Below, piece by piece: positions 44,822-55,534 of a stretch of DNA of 64,000 nucleotides. The position numbers and the translations under genes are program-made. This stretch comes from Crotalaria pallida (taxonomy: Eukaryota; Streptophyta; Magnoliopsida; Fabales; Fabaceae): the NCBI GenBank assembly GCA_037953625.1, contig CM075651.1, positions 132,212,501 to 132,276,500 of the forward strand. The letters are read 5' to 3'. Positions within the stretch are counted from its first letter, which is position 1, and each line of letters begins with the position of its first letter. A model generated the notes under the pieces. The model was given only the letters and a program-made list of their open reading frames with translations, was not told where the DNA came from and did not search any database.

Positions 44822-47442
44822 ATGAGAGGTTGGAGAGATTGGAATAAGATTTACCATGAACTCTGTAGGAGATTAGGTGAGGAGCCTTCCAGTGACAGCG
44901 ATTCAGGTTTTTCTGGGAGTTCTGGGGGTTCTGGGGATTCTGAGCGCAAAAATGTTACCTTAGAAATTAGTTCTGATATCAATGATACAGTAGATCCTCC
45001 TACCCCCCTTGTGGCCAAGGATCAAACGAGTCACCCGAGGTAGAACCGTTAACCATAGAGTACCCATCCGACCCCGTAGAGGAAAATAGGTGGCTGTTGG
45101 CTTATAGGTTTGCCGAGCGTCGAGCTCAGGTTAGGACTAGCCCAGAGTGCTGTACCAGAGGGGAAGAGTTTTCGGGAGATTCTATGAGGGAGGGGGGAAA
45201 AGGTCCAAGGCTCGGCCTTAGTTTTAGAATTAAAACATCTGCTATAAAAAATGCTAACGCCGAGCCTTTTACGTTTTCCCCAGATATGGTGGAGCGCAGG
45301 TGTGACACCCATCCTGATGAATTCCCTTTGCCACCCAACCACGCGGAGTACGATGCAGTTTTTGATCGGGAAGTACTTGGAACGAGGCCTTCGTTGTTGA
45401 CGACGGATAGCTTGAACCACCTTCGCCCTGTTCTAACCCCTCCGAGTGCAGACGGGAATGCCTCGGAATTTGTTTTAAGACATGTGGGCATAGATGATCG
45501 CATCTGCTTTCGAGTGCCAGAAAACCAACAATATTTTTACTTTTACGAGGAGGTAGCGACAAAAGTCGGAATTCGTACGCCCTTTTCTACCTTTGAAATA
45601 GAGGTCCTCAACCACTTAGGCGTAGCCCCGAGCCAGCTGCATCCGAGCGGTTGGGCCTTTGTCAGAGCTTTCCAACAGTTTTGTGACGCTGAAGGTCTGA
45701 TAGCGACATTACGAGCCTTCTTTTGGATATATGCCCCCCAAGTAAATAAATTTGGTAACTCCAAGGGGCTCTGGGTGTCATTGAAGGCTCGGAAGGAGCA
45801 TGCCCTTTTTGAAAAGGTAACCGATTCTTGGAAGTCCTTCAAACCCCGCTTCTTCCAATACGAGTATACGGGAGCCGAAGTATGCTGGTTCATGAAACGA
45901 GTTGAGGAAGAAGGGGAAATTAAAGTCGTGCCTCAATTCCCACTATGCTGGACGGTATTTATACTAGAGGGGCCTCCTTATACCAATTTGATTACAAAGC
46001 GGACTTAACTAGGGCCGAGAGGCGCTTGTGTGATCGGGTTTGGGAGAATCTTCAAGAAAAGGGTCAAATTGATACAAAACAAATTATGTTGAAGAGAACA
46101 CTGGCCGAAGTGAAGGCCGAGCTGGGTATAACATACTTTTTTTTTGTTGCTCGGTATAACATACTTTTTCTTGTTACATAAAAAATGGGGAAGAAAGCAT
46201 CAAAGGCCGAGAAAAGTGCTGCTGCTTCATCCAGGATGGCTCAGCTGGCTGCTGTGAAGGCAAGCTCTAGCTCCTCGGCCAAAAGCCAGTCCTCCGAGCC
46301 AGCGCCAAAGAGTAGTCCAACCGTTGCTCCTCACGCTGTCCCTGCCGAGGTGATTTCGGCCGCCGAAGGCATAGAGCAAATAGTCAACTCGGAGGCTCAG
46401 CCAAGTGCTAGGGGTACCCCCGAACGTCCACCCAAGAGGCCTCGGACGGACACAGGAAAGGGGGTAGCTAGAGATTGGCTCAATCTGAGTAAGTCCCACA
46501 AGGGGATTCAAGGTGTTGAGGGCATGGATGACATTGTCGCCAAGACAGTGTGGGCTAAGAAGAATTCTGATACCTTTAACGCAACTGTCTTTCCTCCTGA
46601 GGATGCGCAAGTGATAGGTGCCTGGACCCCAGGTACCTGGGAAAACAATTGTTCGGCCTTGGTGAGGAGTCTCCTAAGAGGTGCGAGCATTCTTCGTTAC
46701 CTCGGTCAGCGTGGTGATGACGTTCATGCTGGTGTGTCTACCGAGGAGAAGAAAAAACGGGAAGAAGCTGAGAGTCGGGAGGACTATCTACAACTCCAGG
46801 TGGAAGCCTTTGAAAAAAGACTTCAAACACTAGCTGCAGAAAAAGAAGGGTTGCAAAAGGGGAAACAAGAGGCTGAGGACGCCAAAGCTAAGGCCGAGGC
46901 TGATAAGGAAACAACTGAGAAAGCTCTTTCAAGAGGCCGATGAAAAAATGAGGCGATCCGAGGAAATCCTGAAAAAGGCCGAGGAAGATGCTGCAACCCT
47001 GTAAGAGGCCATAGAGAAGGCTCGGAGAGCCGAGGAAGACGCCGCAGTGGCTCGAGAGCAACTCGAGTATGCCAAGGACGAGGCCGTTGGGCTCCGAGCT
47101 TCTCTGGATAAAATGTGAGCGAAAGCTCTTAAGCATAAAAAGGCAGCCAAGGAGAATCTGTACAATTGGGATCATGCGGTTGAAGATACTTTCCTCAACA
47201 CCGCCGAGCAACTTCGAATCTTGAATCCTGGCCTCGTGACCAAGGGTGCTGACCCCAACTTTGCTGTTAAAAATGGTCGGATCGTGGGCGAGAATGGGGT
47301 CCCAATAGACATGGGCAGAAATGATCTACCTGATCACTTGGCTGAGGAATCCGAGGAAGAGGGGGCCCAGGGTGCCGAAGGAGACGAGGAGGAAGAGGAT
47401 AAGCTTGATCCTGAAAGCGTAGTACTGTCTGACATAGAATAG
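44822..47442 (+). pseudogene. Antisense ORF of Tat element 2 (Transposase_28-like plus coiled coil)
   Basis: It reads opposite to this element's gag-pol. The start MRGWRDWNKIYHELCRRLGE matches element 1. A frame change near 45005 leads to EYPSDPVEENRWLLAYRF and a complete conserved middle (RTPFSTFEIEVLNHLGVAPS, then GWAFVRAFQQF, YAPQVNKF and GLWVSLKARK), which keeps residues lost in element 1. A shift near 45950 moves to the frame with GASLYQFDYKADLTRAERRL. A further frame from 46185 (MGKKASKAEKSAAASSRMAQ) has a coiled coil that is broken at about 46925 by a shift and by stops near 47002 and 47116. The tail again ends PESVVLSDIE. The protein's role is unknown. Both copies are damaged at different places. 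Confidence 0.85.
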
Positions 47443-47817
47443 ATTTTTCCTTTTGCTTTTTAACTTGTATTTGCCCCAATATATGGGCTCGGACCTGTTG
47501 CTGTAAAGATTCTGAATATTTATAATATCTGCTATTATTTTGTGCTTCTTTTTATTCTTTTTGTTATGAATTCAAGTGTTAAGACCTCGGAACTCCGACA
47601 CTTTAGCCGAGGTGGGTTCCTCTATCCGTGATGTATAAAATGATTTTAAGACAATCATGTTTGAATCGGGAATCTTTTAAAGTACTTGACGAGTTATAAG
47701 CTCTTGTTCGAGCTGTTTATAATCGTTCGCGTCATAAACGGTGGCTAATCGGTTATGAGGAAAAGTACGTAAATACAATGAATTCAAGAACAGAACTTTC
47801 ATTTATTCGAAGCAGTA
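47443..47817. other. Spacer between the antisense ORF and pol of Tat element 2, left part
   Basis: This is non-coding and corresponds to 20277-20779 in element 1, in reverse orientation. It contains CTCGGAACTCCGACACTTTA and the same GCGTCATAAACGGTGGCTA phrase. The spacer resumes at 51356 after the solo LTR. Confidence 0.75.
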
Positions 47818-48079
47818 TGTAACACCCCAAAATTTTAATCCCCGATTAATGAAATGTTAATTATAAATTAATTATAATTAATGATTTCTATATTAATCCT
47901 TGATTAAAATACGTGTTTATGTAGTTAGAAAATGTGTGTGAATTCATTTAATAAATATAATTATATGTAAAATAAGCATTTTGCATATTAGTCCCTGGGT
48001 TGGGACCTAGAAGTAAATATAGGAAAGATTTTGGAGGGAAAGTAAATAAAATAATTATTTTTCAAAAACTGAGCAAAAT

Positions 48080-48107
48080 ACTCGAGTATTTCCTGGAACA
48101 CTTGAGT
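48080..48107. repeat. Palindrome pair 20 bp apart upstream of the LTR TATA box
   Basis: ACTCGAGT at 48080 and ACTTGAGT at 48100, exactly 20 bp apart, about 130 bp before the TATA-like sequence. It has the same form as the pairs at 49143-49467. Confidence 0.8.
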
Positions 48108-48156
48108 ATTCTGGACAGAGTTGCACGAGTTAGTGCGTTTGGTGAGTCACCACCAA

Positions 48157-48183
48157 TGATTTCGTGTCGTTGACACGAAATCA
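48157..48183. repeat. Perfect 12-bp inverted repeat with a 3-bp loop
   Basis: Arms TGATTTCGTGTC and GACACGAAATCA are separated by GTT. It lies between the palindrome pair and the TATA-like sequence in the LTR promoter region. Confidence 0.9.
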
Positions 48184-49142
48184 CCACCACTCCACGTCTA
48201 TGGAGGTCGTGTCAACCTGCATGAGCGATTTCCCACTCTATTTAAGCCTATCAACACCGATTTGTTGAAGTTCTTGGCCAAATTCGAAGTTGTTGGTGAA
48301 GCTAGGGTTCTAAACTTCTCTGAATCGATTCTCATTCTCTAAGTCGAATTGAGCTACAAATCATACACGAATACAAAGCTCACATCACGAGCTTTGTAAA
48401 AACACCAAAATCGTGAGGTTTGAGTGAGTGTGGTGGAAGAATCAAGGCTTGGAAGAGGAGCTGTTCTTGGTCAAGTCTTAGCCTGGAGCTTACTTTGATT
48501 CCAATTTCTGGTAAGCTCACGAGTCCCTGAGTCCCAAATTCAATTTCTCTAGTTAGTATGTGTTGCATAGAGTCCAGAAAATCTAATTTCCCCAATTGTT
48601 ATCTCTGTTTTCCATGTAAACCAATTCAATCTTGGTGGTGCACTCAAACTGTCATGCATGTGAAGCTCAAAGTGATTTCTGGGGTTGGAGAGCTTTCTCT
48701 TGGAAATTCTCTGTTGCTATACGTCTGAGAGGTAAGGGGAAGTTAATTTATACACTAGATAGAGTTTAATTTTCATTATTTTCATTAGAGAGCCACCAAG
48801 AGGCTCTAAGGGCTTAGATTGAATAGGAACTTTGGTTTGGAGACCAAGTTATGCTCTATGGTTGTTTGGAGCAAGTTTCTCATGATGCATGCAAGCTGTG
48901 ATGAACATTAATTCATGAATTTGTTGCTTATTTTGCAATTTGAGGTGTTAAGTTGTCAAATTGTGTATTTTATGCATTAATGATTGATTCTCTGTCAAAT
49001 CTGTAATTTGATATGAAATGAGTGTTGTAACATGTTCATTATATGGTATGTGAACACTGTTGATCATTGGATTGGACTAAAAATGATTAGGATTGAAAAT
49101 GGTGTGTTAAAACCAAGATTTCAGTCTGTTCTGCAATAAAAC

Positions 49143-49467
49143 ACTCGAGTATTAGGCTGGTTACTCGAGTAAAATTTTGGCAAAACAATGTATTTGGAGC
49201 AAGAACACTCGAGTACCATGCCCAGCACTCGAGTAATCGAGTGTTGCATGGGATATGTTAAGGTAAACCACTCGAGTAATTCAGGGGTCACTCGAGTATT
49301 CTGGAAATGCTGAAGGACACTCGAGTAACTCATGAATCACTCGAGTATTTTTATGAATTTGAAACCCAAATCCCAGAAAGACATGAACACTCGAGTAGTT
49401 TGAAGAACACTCGAGTAATATGGAAATAGTTTGAAGAACACTCGAGTCTTCGGAAGAATACTCGAGT
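49143..49467. repeat. Six pairs of the palindrome ACTCGAGT, each pair exactly 20 bp apart
   Basis: Perfect ACTCGAGT octamers start at 49143/49163, 49207/49227, 49270/49290, 49319/49339, 49389/49409 and 49440/49460. Every pair has a step of exactly 20 bp, while the 12 bases between them and the spacing between pairs (49-70 bp) vary. An extra half copy, ATCGAGTG, follows the second pair. The selection for pairing at two helical turns is visible; its function is not. Confidence 0.95.
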
Positions 49468-49584
49468 AATTCATCCCAAAATCTTAAAAAAAAAATACCA
49501 TTTCAATTCTGAATCATTTAATTAATAATTGAACAACAATAATCCAAGGGATCTAGACTTAAAAGAAATTGATTAATATGAGTG

Positions 49585-49831
49585 TACCGTTTGGATGACG
49601 GGATGTGCTCGGGTGGCACGTTATATATATTAACCAATTTCCTTTAAGCTTAAAAGATGATGCATTCATTTGGAGTTTGGATGGTAGGTCGTTTATCATG
49701 TATTAGTAACATGAGGAGGGCCTCTGGGAGTGCCAATACGCTTGCTTGATGACACGTTGAAGACGTGGTCGGCTTAGTGGATGCCGATATGGTTATACCG
49801 TTTGGATGACGGGATGTGCTCGGGTGGCACG
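49585..49831. repeat. 36-bp exact direct repeat, copies 211 bp apart
   Basis: The same 36 bases, beginning TACCGTTTGGATGACGGGAT and ending GGGTGGCACG, occur at 49585-49620 and 49796-49831. They lie in the variable part of the proposed LTR intron, where the other long LTRs have their own unrelated repeats. Confidence 0.93.
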
Positions 49832-50243
49832 GAATCCAAGCTTGTCGTGTACATTCTAGGTGAATGTACGAATTGTTGTATACCTAGGAATACAACGCAC
49901 TGGTAAGTGCTGGGTTGTCAGGGATGGACGTCAAAGAGTGTCATAGATTTATGGAGATAGGTTTGAGAGATAAATCCATGCATCATGTCATTCATTTAAA
50001 TTAACTGTGATAAATGAAATAAGTATGAGCATCCTACTTGCATTCAATACCTGCTAAGTGCTAAATGTGATTGCTGTTCGTTGTTGCCTATTTACATCTC
50101 CATGTTATACATATTTAAACTCTATTGATTATGTGTATGGAATTGCTTACCCCTATGCCCTTGTAGGTGATGTCTCGATACATCGCTTGCATCGAGATCC
50201 GGCCACTTCCTAGGGCACATGGATCTATGAGGACCATCGCGCG

Positions 50244-50639
50244 GTGTTCGAGGGAGAGGTAGAGATTACCTTCTACCACCCGAACCCGTTGATTCGATTT
50301 CGTCCTCGTAGATTTAGGATTCCCATCATATACACTATGCATGTACCCCCATTTTACACATATCATGGACCATCTCCCACACGGCCAGCTCGCACTTATC
50401 ATAGTTTTCGTTTCAGACCTACCCGCTCACACCCTTTTTCCTCGAGAGTCGTTCGCGAGGATACTCCCCCTTTTGATCCGAGGAGTCCAGTCAGGGCCAC
50501 ATCATCTCCTGACCCTGTACCCAGTGGTAGGGTACACTCTCCATCGAATGAGATCGAGGAGGATCCCGTGGAGGATGAGAGCGGAGGCGAGCCTGTCGTT
50601 CATTCCACCGGGAGTCAGTGGAGGGATGATGATCCCTAG
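50244..50639 (+). other. 131-codon frame within the solo LTR
   Basis: The frame begins MFEGEVEITFYHPNPLIRFR and is rich in Arg, Pro and Ser, ending in an acidic EEDPVEDESGGEPV segment. I do not recognise a domain. It lies just after the proposed acceptor (50166), in the exon-like part, and could be chance, since CT/GA-rich LTR DNA favours long frames. A CTG/CTA-rich tract follows at 50700-50785. Confidence 0.25.
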
Positions 50640-51486
50640 GTATATGTATAGGGTGTATGATGAGGATCAGGGGATCCGATGTGGAGATGCCATGGAGGAG
50701 ATTCTGCTGCTGCTGCTGTTGATGATGATGTTTTCCTTTGCTACCTGGAGACTGCTACTGCTATTACTACTACTACTACTACTGCCAGATCTATGTGACC
50801 ACCTCTAGAGTCTATATTTTGAGATGTATTTATTGTAGATATACTTTTGAGAACTCTAGGGCTATGGTTTACTTTAGACATAGATCTTTTGATGGACTTG
50901 TATATGGATCTTGGAGATTTCGATCATGGGACTATGTACTTATGACTTATATATATATATATATGCATATGATGCCTATCTTACGAGTATACATAGTCTC
51001 ATTATTTCCGCTTACTCTGATTTAACTTGTTTAAAGAATTTGGCCAATGAGAAAGAATGGTATCAGTTCCGTGAAACGAAAGTATGTATAGCATCGCTTA
51101 ATTTCTATTATGTAAATGTGATTTCAAAGTGCCGATGCTATCACGTTTGTAAAAAGGTTTCCGAAATCGCCAAATTCAATGCAATGTTGTAAACCATATG
51201 AATTATTTTCTCCAAGAGTCCATGTTTTAGTTGTGCACCCGCTTTAAAAGAAAATTTTATTTCCACATTTTCTTATATACTTACAAGTCCATATATTACT
51301 CGACCTAATAGTATAATTAGTGTATTAATTACTGGAATAGAAGAAGGGTGTCACACAGTAAATACAATGGGCTCGGAGTTCCGCCGAGCGTACACCATTA
51401 TAAAAAAAACAATCCTAACATAAAAGCAAAGGTAATAATGAAACTAAAAATAATTGAAAATAGAATTGACACAGGGATAAAAAAGT

Positions 51487-54334
51487 TTAGCTGTAATATG
51501 CTCTAAGCTTCGCCACGTTCCATGTGTTATTGATGAGAGCACCAGAGAGAGTTTCGAGCTTGTAGGCTCCTGTTCCCGTTTTGGAAGCTACTCGGTATGG
51601 CCCTTCCCAGTTTTGAGCCAGTTTCCCGTCTTTAGCGTTTTTGAGGCCAATGTCAGCTCTTCTTAGGATGAGGTCACCTACTTCGAACTCTCTGGGTACT
51701 ACCGAGCGATTATACCCTTTTGCTTGCAGCAGCTTGGCATGTCGTTCCCGCTCGGCGGCTAGATCTCTGACTTCATCCGATAGAATGAGGTCCTAACACA
51801 GTAAAGTGTTGTTGAGGGGGTTTGGTTGTTGTATGGCTCGGAATGAAGGGATGATCCTTTCTATCGAAATGACTGTGTCGCAACCATAGGTAAGCCGATA
51901 AGGAGTTTCTCCCGTCGAGGTCTGTATTGTGGTGCGATATGACCAAAGTACTTCATGCAAGTTTTCCAGCCAATTTCCTTTTGCACCAATGAGTCTTTTC
52001 TTGATTCCCTGGATGATAGTTCGATTCACTGATTCCACTTGTCCATTGGTCTGAGGATGCTCAACCGAGGAAAAATAGTGCTCAATGTTCAAAGCATTGA
52101 CCAAGTCTTGGAATGCCTTTGCTGCAAACTGAGTCCCGTTGTCAGTCACCAGAACTTGTGGCACTCCAAACCGGGCTACAACCTGCCTTTCGAAAAAATT
52201 TTGAACCTTGGCAGATGAGATAGTTTCTAGAGGCTCGGCTTCAATCCACTTGGTGAAGTAATCTATGGCAACTACCACCCATTTTAGCTGTCCTGGTGCG
52301 GTGGGGAACTGGCCAATCAAATCCATTCCCCATTGATAGAAAGGATAGGGAGATGAAAGTGACTGGAGTTCCTCGGTTGGCTTTTGATACACATCTCTGT
52401 GAAATTGACACTTCTCACATCTCCTCACATGGTCGATCGCATCTTGCTGAAGGGTCGGCCAGTAGTATCCTGCCCTTAGAATCTTTTTGGCCAATGATTT
52501 TCCCCCAACATGATGGCTTCCGATTCCTCCGTGGACCTCTTCCAGTGCCTATTTTGCTTTAGTGGGATCCAAACATCTGAGCATAGGGCTATTGACCCCT
52601 CGGTGAAACAAAATTCCATCAACCATAGTGAACTGTGACGCCTTCCTAACGAGCTTCTTAGCCTCGGTTGGATCGGAAGGCAAGGTTCCCTGTTCTAGGT
52701 AACTTGTGATTGGTGTAGTCCAACTCAGATCCACTGAAACGGAGAGGACAACGCTAGGTCCATGCACCATTTCTTGGATCAAAGTCTTGTTATTTTCGGG
52801 GCCTTTCGTTGAAGCAAGTTTTGAAAGGATATCCGCTCGGCCATTGCTTTCCCTCGGGATATGACAGAATTCAACCTTGGCAAACTCTGATGATAGGAAC
52901 TTTACCTTCTCAAGATACTTTTGGAGGATGGGTTCCTTGGCTTGATAATCACCCTTAACTTGAGAGACCACCAGTTGAGAATCGCTGAAGATCTTGACTT
53001 CTCGGGCCCCTACCTCTTTCGCCATCCTGAGACTAGTCATTACAGCTTCATATTCTGCCTGATTATTTGAAGTGGGAAATCCGAACTTCAAAGAGTACTC
53101 AAGGGTAACTCCATCGGAGTTCTCCAAGATTATTCCAGCACCTGCTCCGAGCTTGTTGCTCGACCCATCAACATAAATGCTCCAATCCAAGTTTGAGCTC
53201 GTCAGTGGCTTAGTGAACTCAGTGAGGAAATCAGCCAGGACCTGAGACTTCATTGCTTTCCTTGGTTCGAAAGTGATGTCGAACTCGGAAAGTTCAATGG
53301 CCCAAGTCACCATTCATCCTGCCAAGTCGGGTTTTTGAAGAATCTGACGGATCGGTTGAGCTGTTCTGACCTTGATGTGATGGCTCTGAAAATACTGACG
53401 CAGTCTTCTGGCCGTGATAACCAAACAAAAAGCCAATTTTTCCACCTTCTGATACCTCAGCTCTGGTCCTTGAAGCGCTCGGCTGAAAAAATAAACAGGG
53501 GATTCTTTACCTGATTCTTCTCGAACTAGAACCAAACTGACAACTGAATCACCCACTGATAAGTAAAGGAACAGAATTTCTCCAATTACAGGGCTAGATA
53601 GGATTGGGGGGCATGCCTCGTTCCACTCAAACGTCATTTCCTTTTCCTTCCTCAGCAGCTGGTACCATGGTAGAGCCTTCCGAGCTGATTGGGATAAAAA
53701 TCTGGAAAGAGGCGCTACCCGACCTGCCAGCTTTTGTACACCCTTGATGTCAGATGGGCTCTTCATCTCAAGGATGGCTCGACACTTCTCTGGATTTGCC
53801 TCGATTCCTCGTTCAGTGAGCATAAATCCGAGGAATGACCCAGCAGGAACCCCAAAGGTGCATTTTTCCGGATTCAACCTCATATCGAACTGCCGAATAC
53901 TGCCAAGAATGATCTTCAAATCCTTATCATGGTCTTCTTCCTTCAAACTCTTAGCAATCATATCGTCGATGTATACCTCCATTCTGGGCCCAATAAGTGA
54001 GTCGAACACCTTGTTCATCATTCGCTGGTAAGTCGCCCCAGCGTTCTTAAGTCCGAAGGGCATGACATTATAACAATATGTAGCATTTTCAGTCACGAAT
54101 GATGTCTTCACCTGATCCGGGGGATACATCGGGATCTGATTGTAGCCCGAATAAGCGTCCATGAAGGATAGTCTCTGATATCCTGCCGAGCTGTCTACTA
54201 ATTTGTCTATGCAGGGAAGTGGGTATTGGTCCTTGGGGCAAACCTTGTTCAAGTCTATATAATCCACGCACATTCTCCACTTTCTATTGGATTTCTTGAC
54301 CAGTACGGGATTAGCCAACCAATCGGTGTATACC
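51487..54334 (-). pseudogene. Tat element 2 pol, C-terminal half: RT, RNase H x2, integrase (broken)
   Basis: This is the minus-strand continuation of pol after the 7.6-kb insertion. Reverse transcriptase starts at VVYTDWLANPVLVKKSN and includes MPFGLKNAGATYQRMMN and the catalytic YIDD (near 53960). The RT-linked RNase H follows, then the second RNase H with YVDGSSNKLGAG, NQAEYEAV, SDSQLV and RADILSK (53190-52830). Integrase has the HHCC part, AIDYFTKWIEAEPL, VTDNGTQF and EHPQTNGQVE (52490-51960). The end is about 51487. Stops lie at 53314-53316, near 52549 and at 51793-51795. A short deletion also removes some residues after FEWNEAC relative to element 1. It is non-functional. Confidence 0.92.
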
Positions 54335-54339
54335 ACTTC

Positions 54340-55534
54340 TAATACACCCAAGGAATTGGATGTATGATTCCAATGCTCTTGTCCTTTAATCTTTGAGTCC
54401 TTTTCACAATTAGTATGTGTTTTGGTGAAGAAGAATGGTGATGTAACAAAAGAATAGGAAAGTTGGTCGAATTGTGAAGAGGAAATTAGGAACAAAAGAT
54501 AATGAAGGAGGCGTCACTCTTAAAATGTCTCAAGAGATAAGCCTTGGTTAACTCACTTGCTTCACACAAGATGAACCCTTCGTCCAACCAAGAACAAAGA
54601 GAATCACTCTCTTTAGAGTTTTCACGTGAAGTGAGTTTTTGCCAAAATCAAAACTAAGTCTTATTTCCATCAAAACAATCTCCTTATAAGGAGTTACACA
54701 CACTAATTATTGGTCGTACAAATTAAGAGGAAATAAGGATTGGGGGTTACAAATTAAAGCCTAGGCATGATGACACTTAACTATGGGAGTTACACATTGA
54801 TTGCAAATGATGAGCATTGGAAACAAATTATTTTCCTACCCTTAATTGGTAGACTTGGCCGTGAAGATATGTTGGCTTTGATGATGATCCTTTGAGCTCT
54901 TGTGTCCTCCACCCCATTGATGCACCTTAATGTTTACCTTGATGATAGCATTGATGAAAATCCTTCATGGCCATTAATTGTGTAACTGAAATCATTTAAT
55001 GCATTATGATGGAAATTAACTTTGTAACTCCCTTCAAGCTAGCATTAGTTCTTCATTTACTCTGGGTTTCATGATGGAATTTGATTGTCTTCATAACTCC
55101 TTCATTAAACCGAATTGATGAAGAGACTTAAGTTTGTAACTTCCACTCTTTAAATGATTTCGTGATTGCTTGGTTAATGGGGTTCTTAAATGTGTAACCT
55201 TCCAAGCATTCCTTCTCCCATTCAAAGCTTTAATGATGATGAGTAGCATAACTCCCTCCTTGCTTTTAAGCTTAGGCCTTGGAACCGTGAGTTTCTCTTG
55301 AGAATCTTCATGGTTGGCCTAAACCTAATCTAGCTATTACAACTGGAACAATCAAAATACCAAACTTAAAAGTTCAAACTAATTGGGCAGAAATCTAGGC
55401 CCTTATTACAAAACCATTAACAAAAAGGAAAGAACAACAAAAATAACTTAAAACTCCAAAAGTTCTTAGTGCAAATTATCTTGGAAAGCTTGACTTTGTT
55501 TTTGACTATTGTGTCTCTTTTTGGGCTGCCATCA
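54340..55534 (-). repeat. LTR A (lowest coordinate) of the tandem element
   Basis: 1195 bp. It differs from the other two LTRs at roughly ten positions, including a 2-bp longer run (AATTATTTTCC against AATTATTCC) and a changed terminal base. A purine tract AAGAAGGGGGGAATGA lies directly before it on the minus strand, so it is a 3' LTR. Confidence 0.93.

Larger units (their letters stand above)
48732..50166 (+). other. Possible intron inside the 3.5-kb solo LTR
   Basis: The donor AGAG|GTAAGGGG and acceptor CCCTTGTAG|GTGATG correspond to those of the LTRs at 10436 and 41675. The ACTCGAGT array and the 36-bp direct repeat lie inside it. Confidence 0.45.
47818..51355 (+). mobile_element. Solo long LTR (3538 bp) inserted in Tat element 2
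   Basis: It starts TGTAACACCCC, ends GGGTGTCACA, and is flanked by CAGTA on both sides (47813-47817 and 51356-51360). No internal domain is present, so it is a solo LTR or a non-coding element with the same ends. It is related in layout to the long LTRs at 10436 and 41675: palindrome pair and hairpin upstream of a TATA-like CTATTTAAGCC (near 48239), leader, donor AGAG|GTAAGGGG (48731/48732), variable repeats, acceptor CTTGTAG|GTGATG (50166), then a final exon-like part. Plus-strand orientation is inferred from that order. Confidence 0.88.

Noticed and set aside
49138..49470. CRISPR-like array at the ACTCGAGT repeats
   Set aside because: The repeats are 8-bp palindromes in a plant LTR with 12-bp and longer irregular gaps; the form and context do not fit CRISPR.
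47818..51355. A cut-and-paste DNA transposon instead of a solo LTR
   Set aside because: The TGTAACACC/GGTGTCACA ends, the 5-bp duplication and the shared promoter-leader-acceptor layout with the other long LTRs fit an LTR better; no transposase is present.
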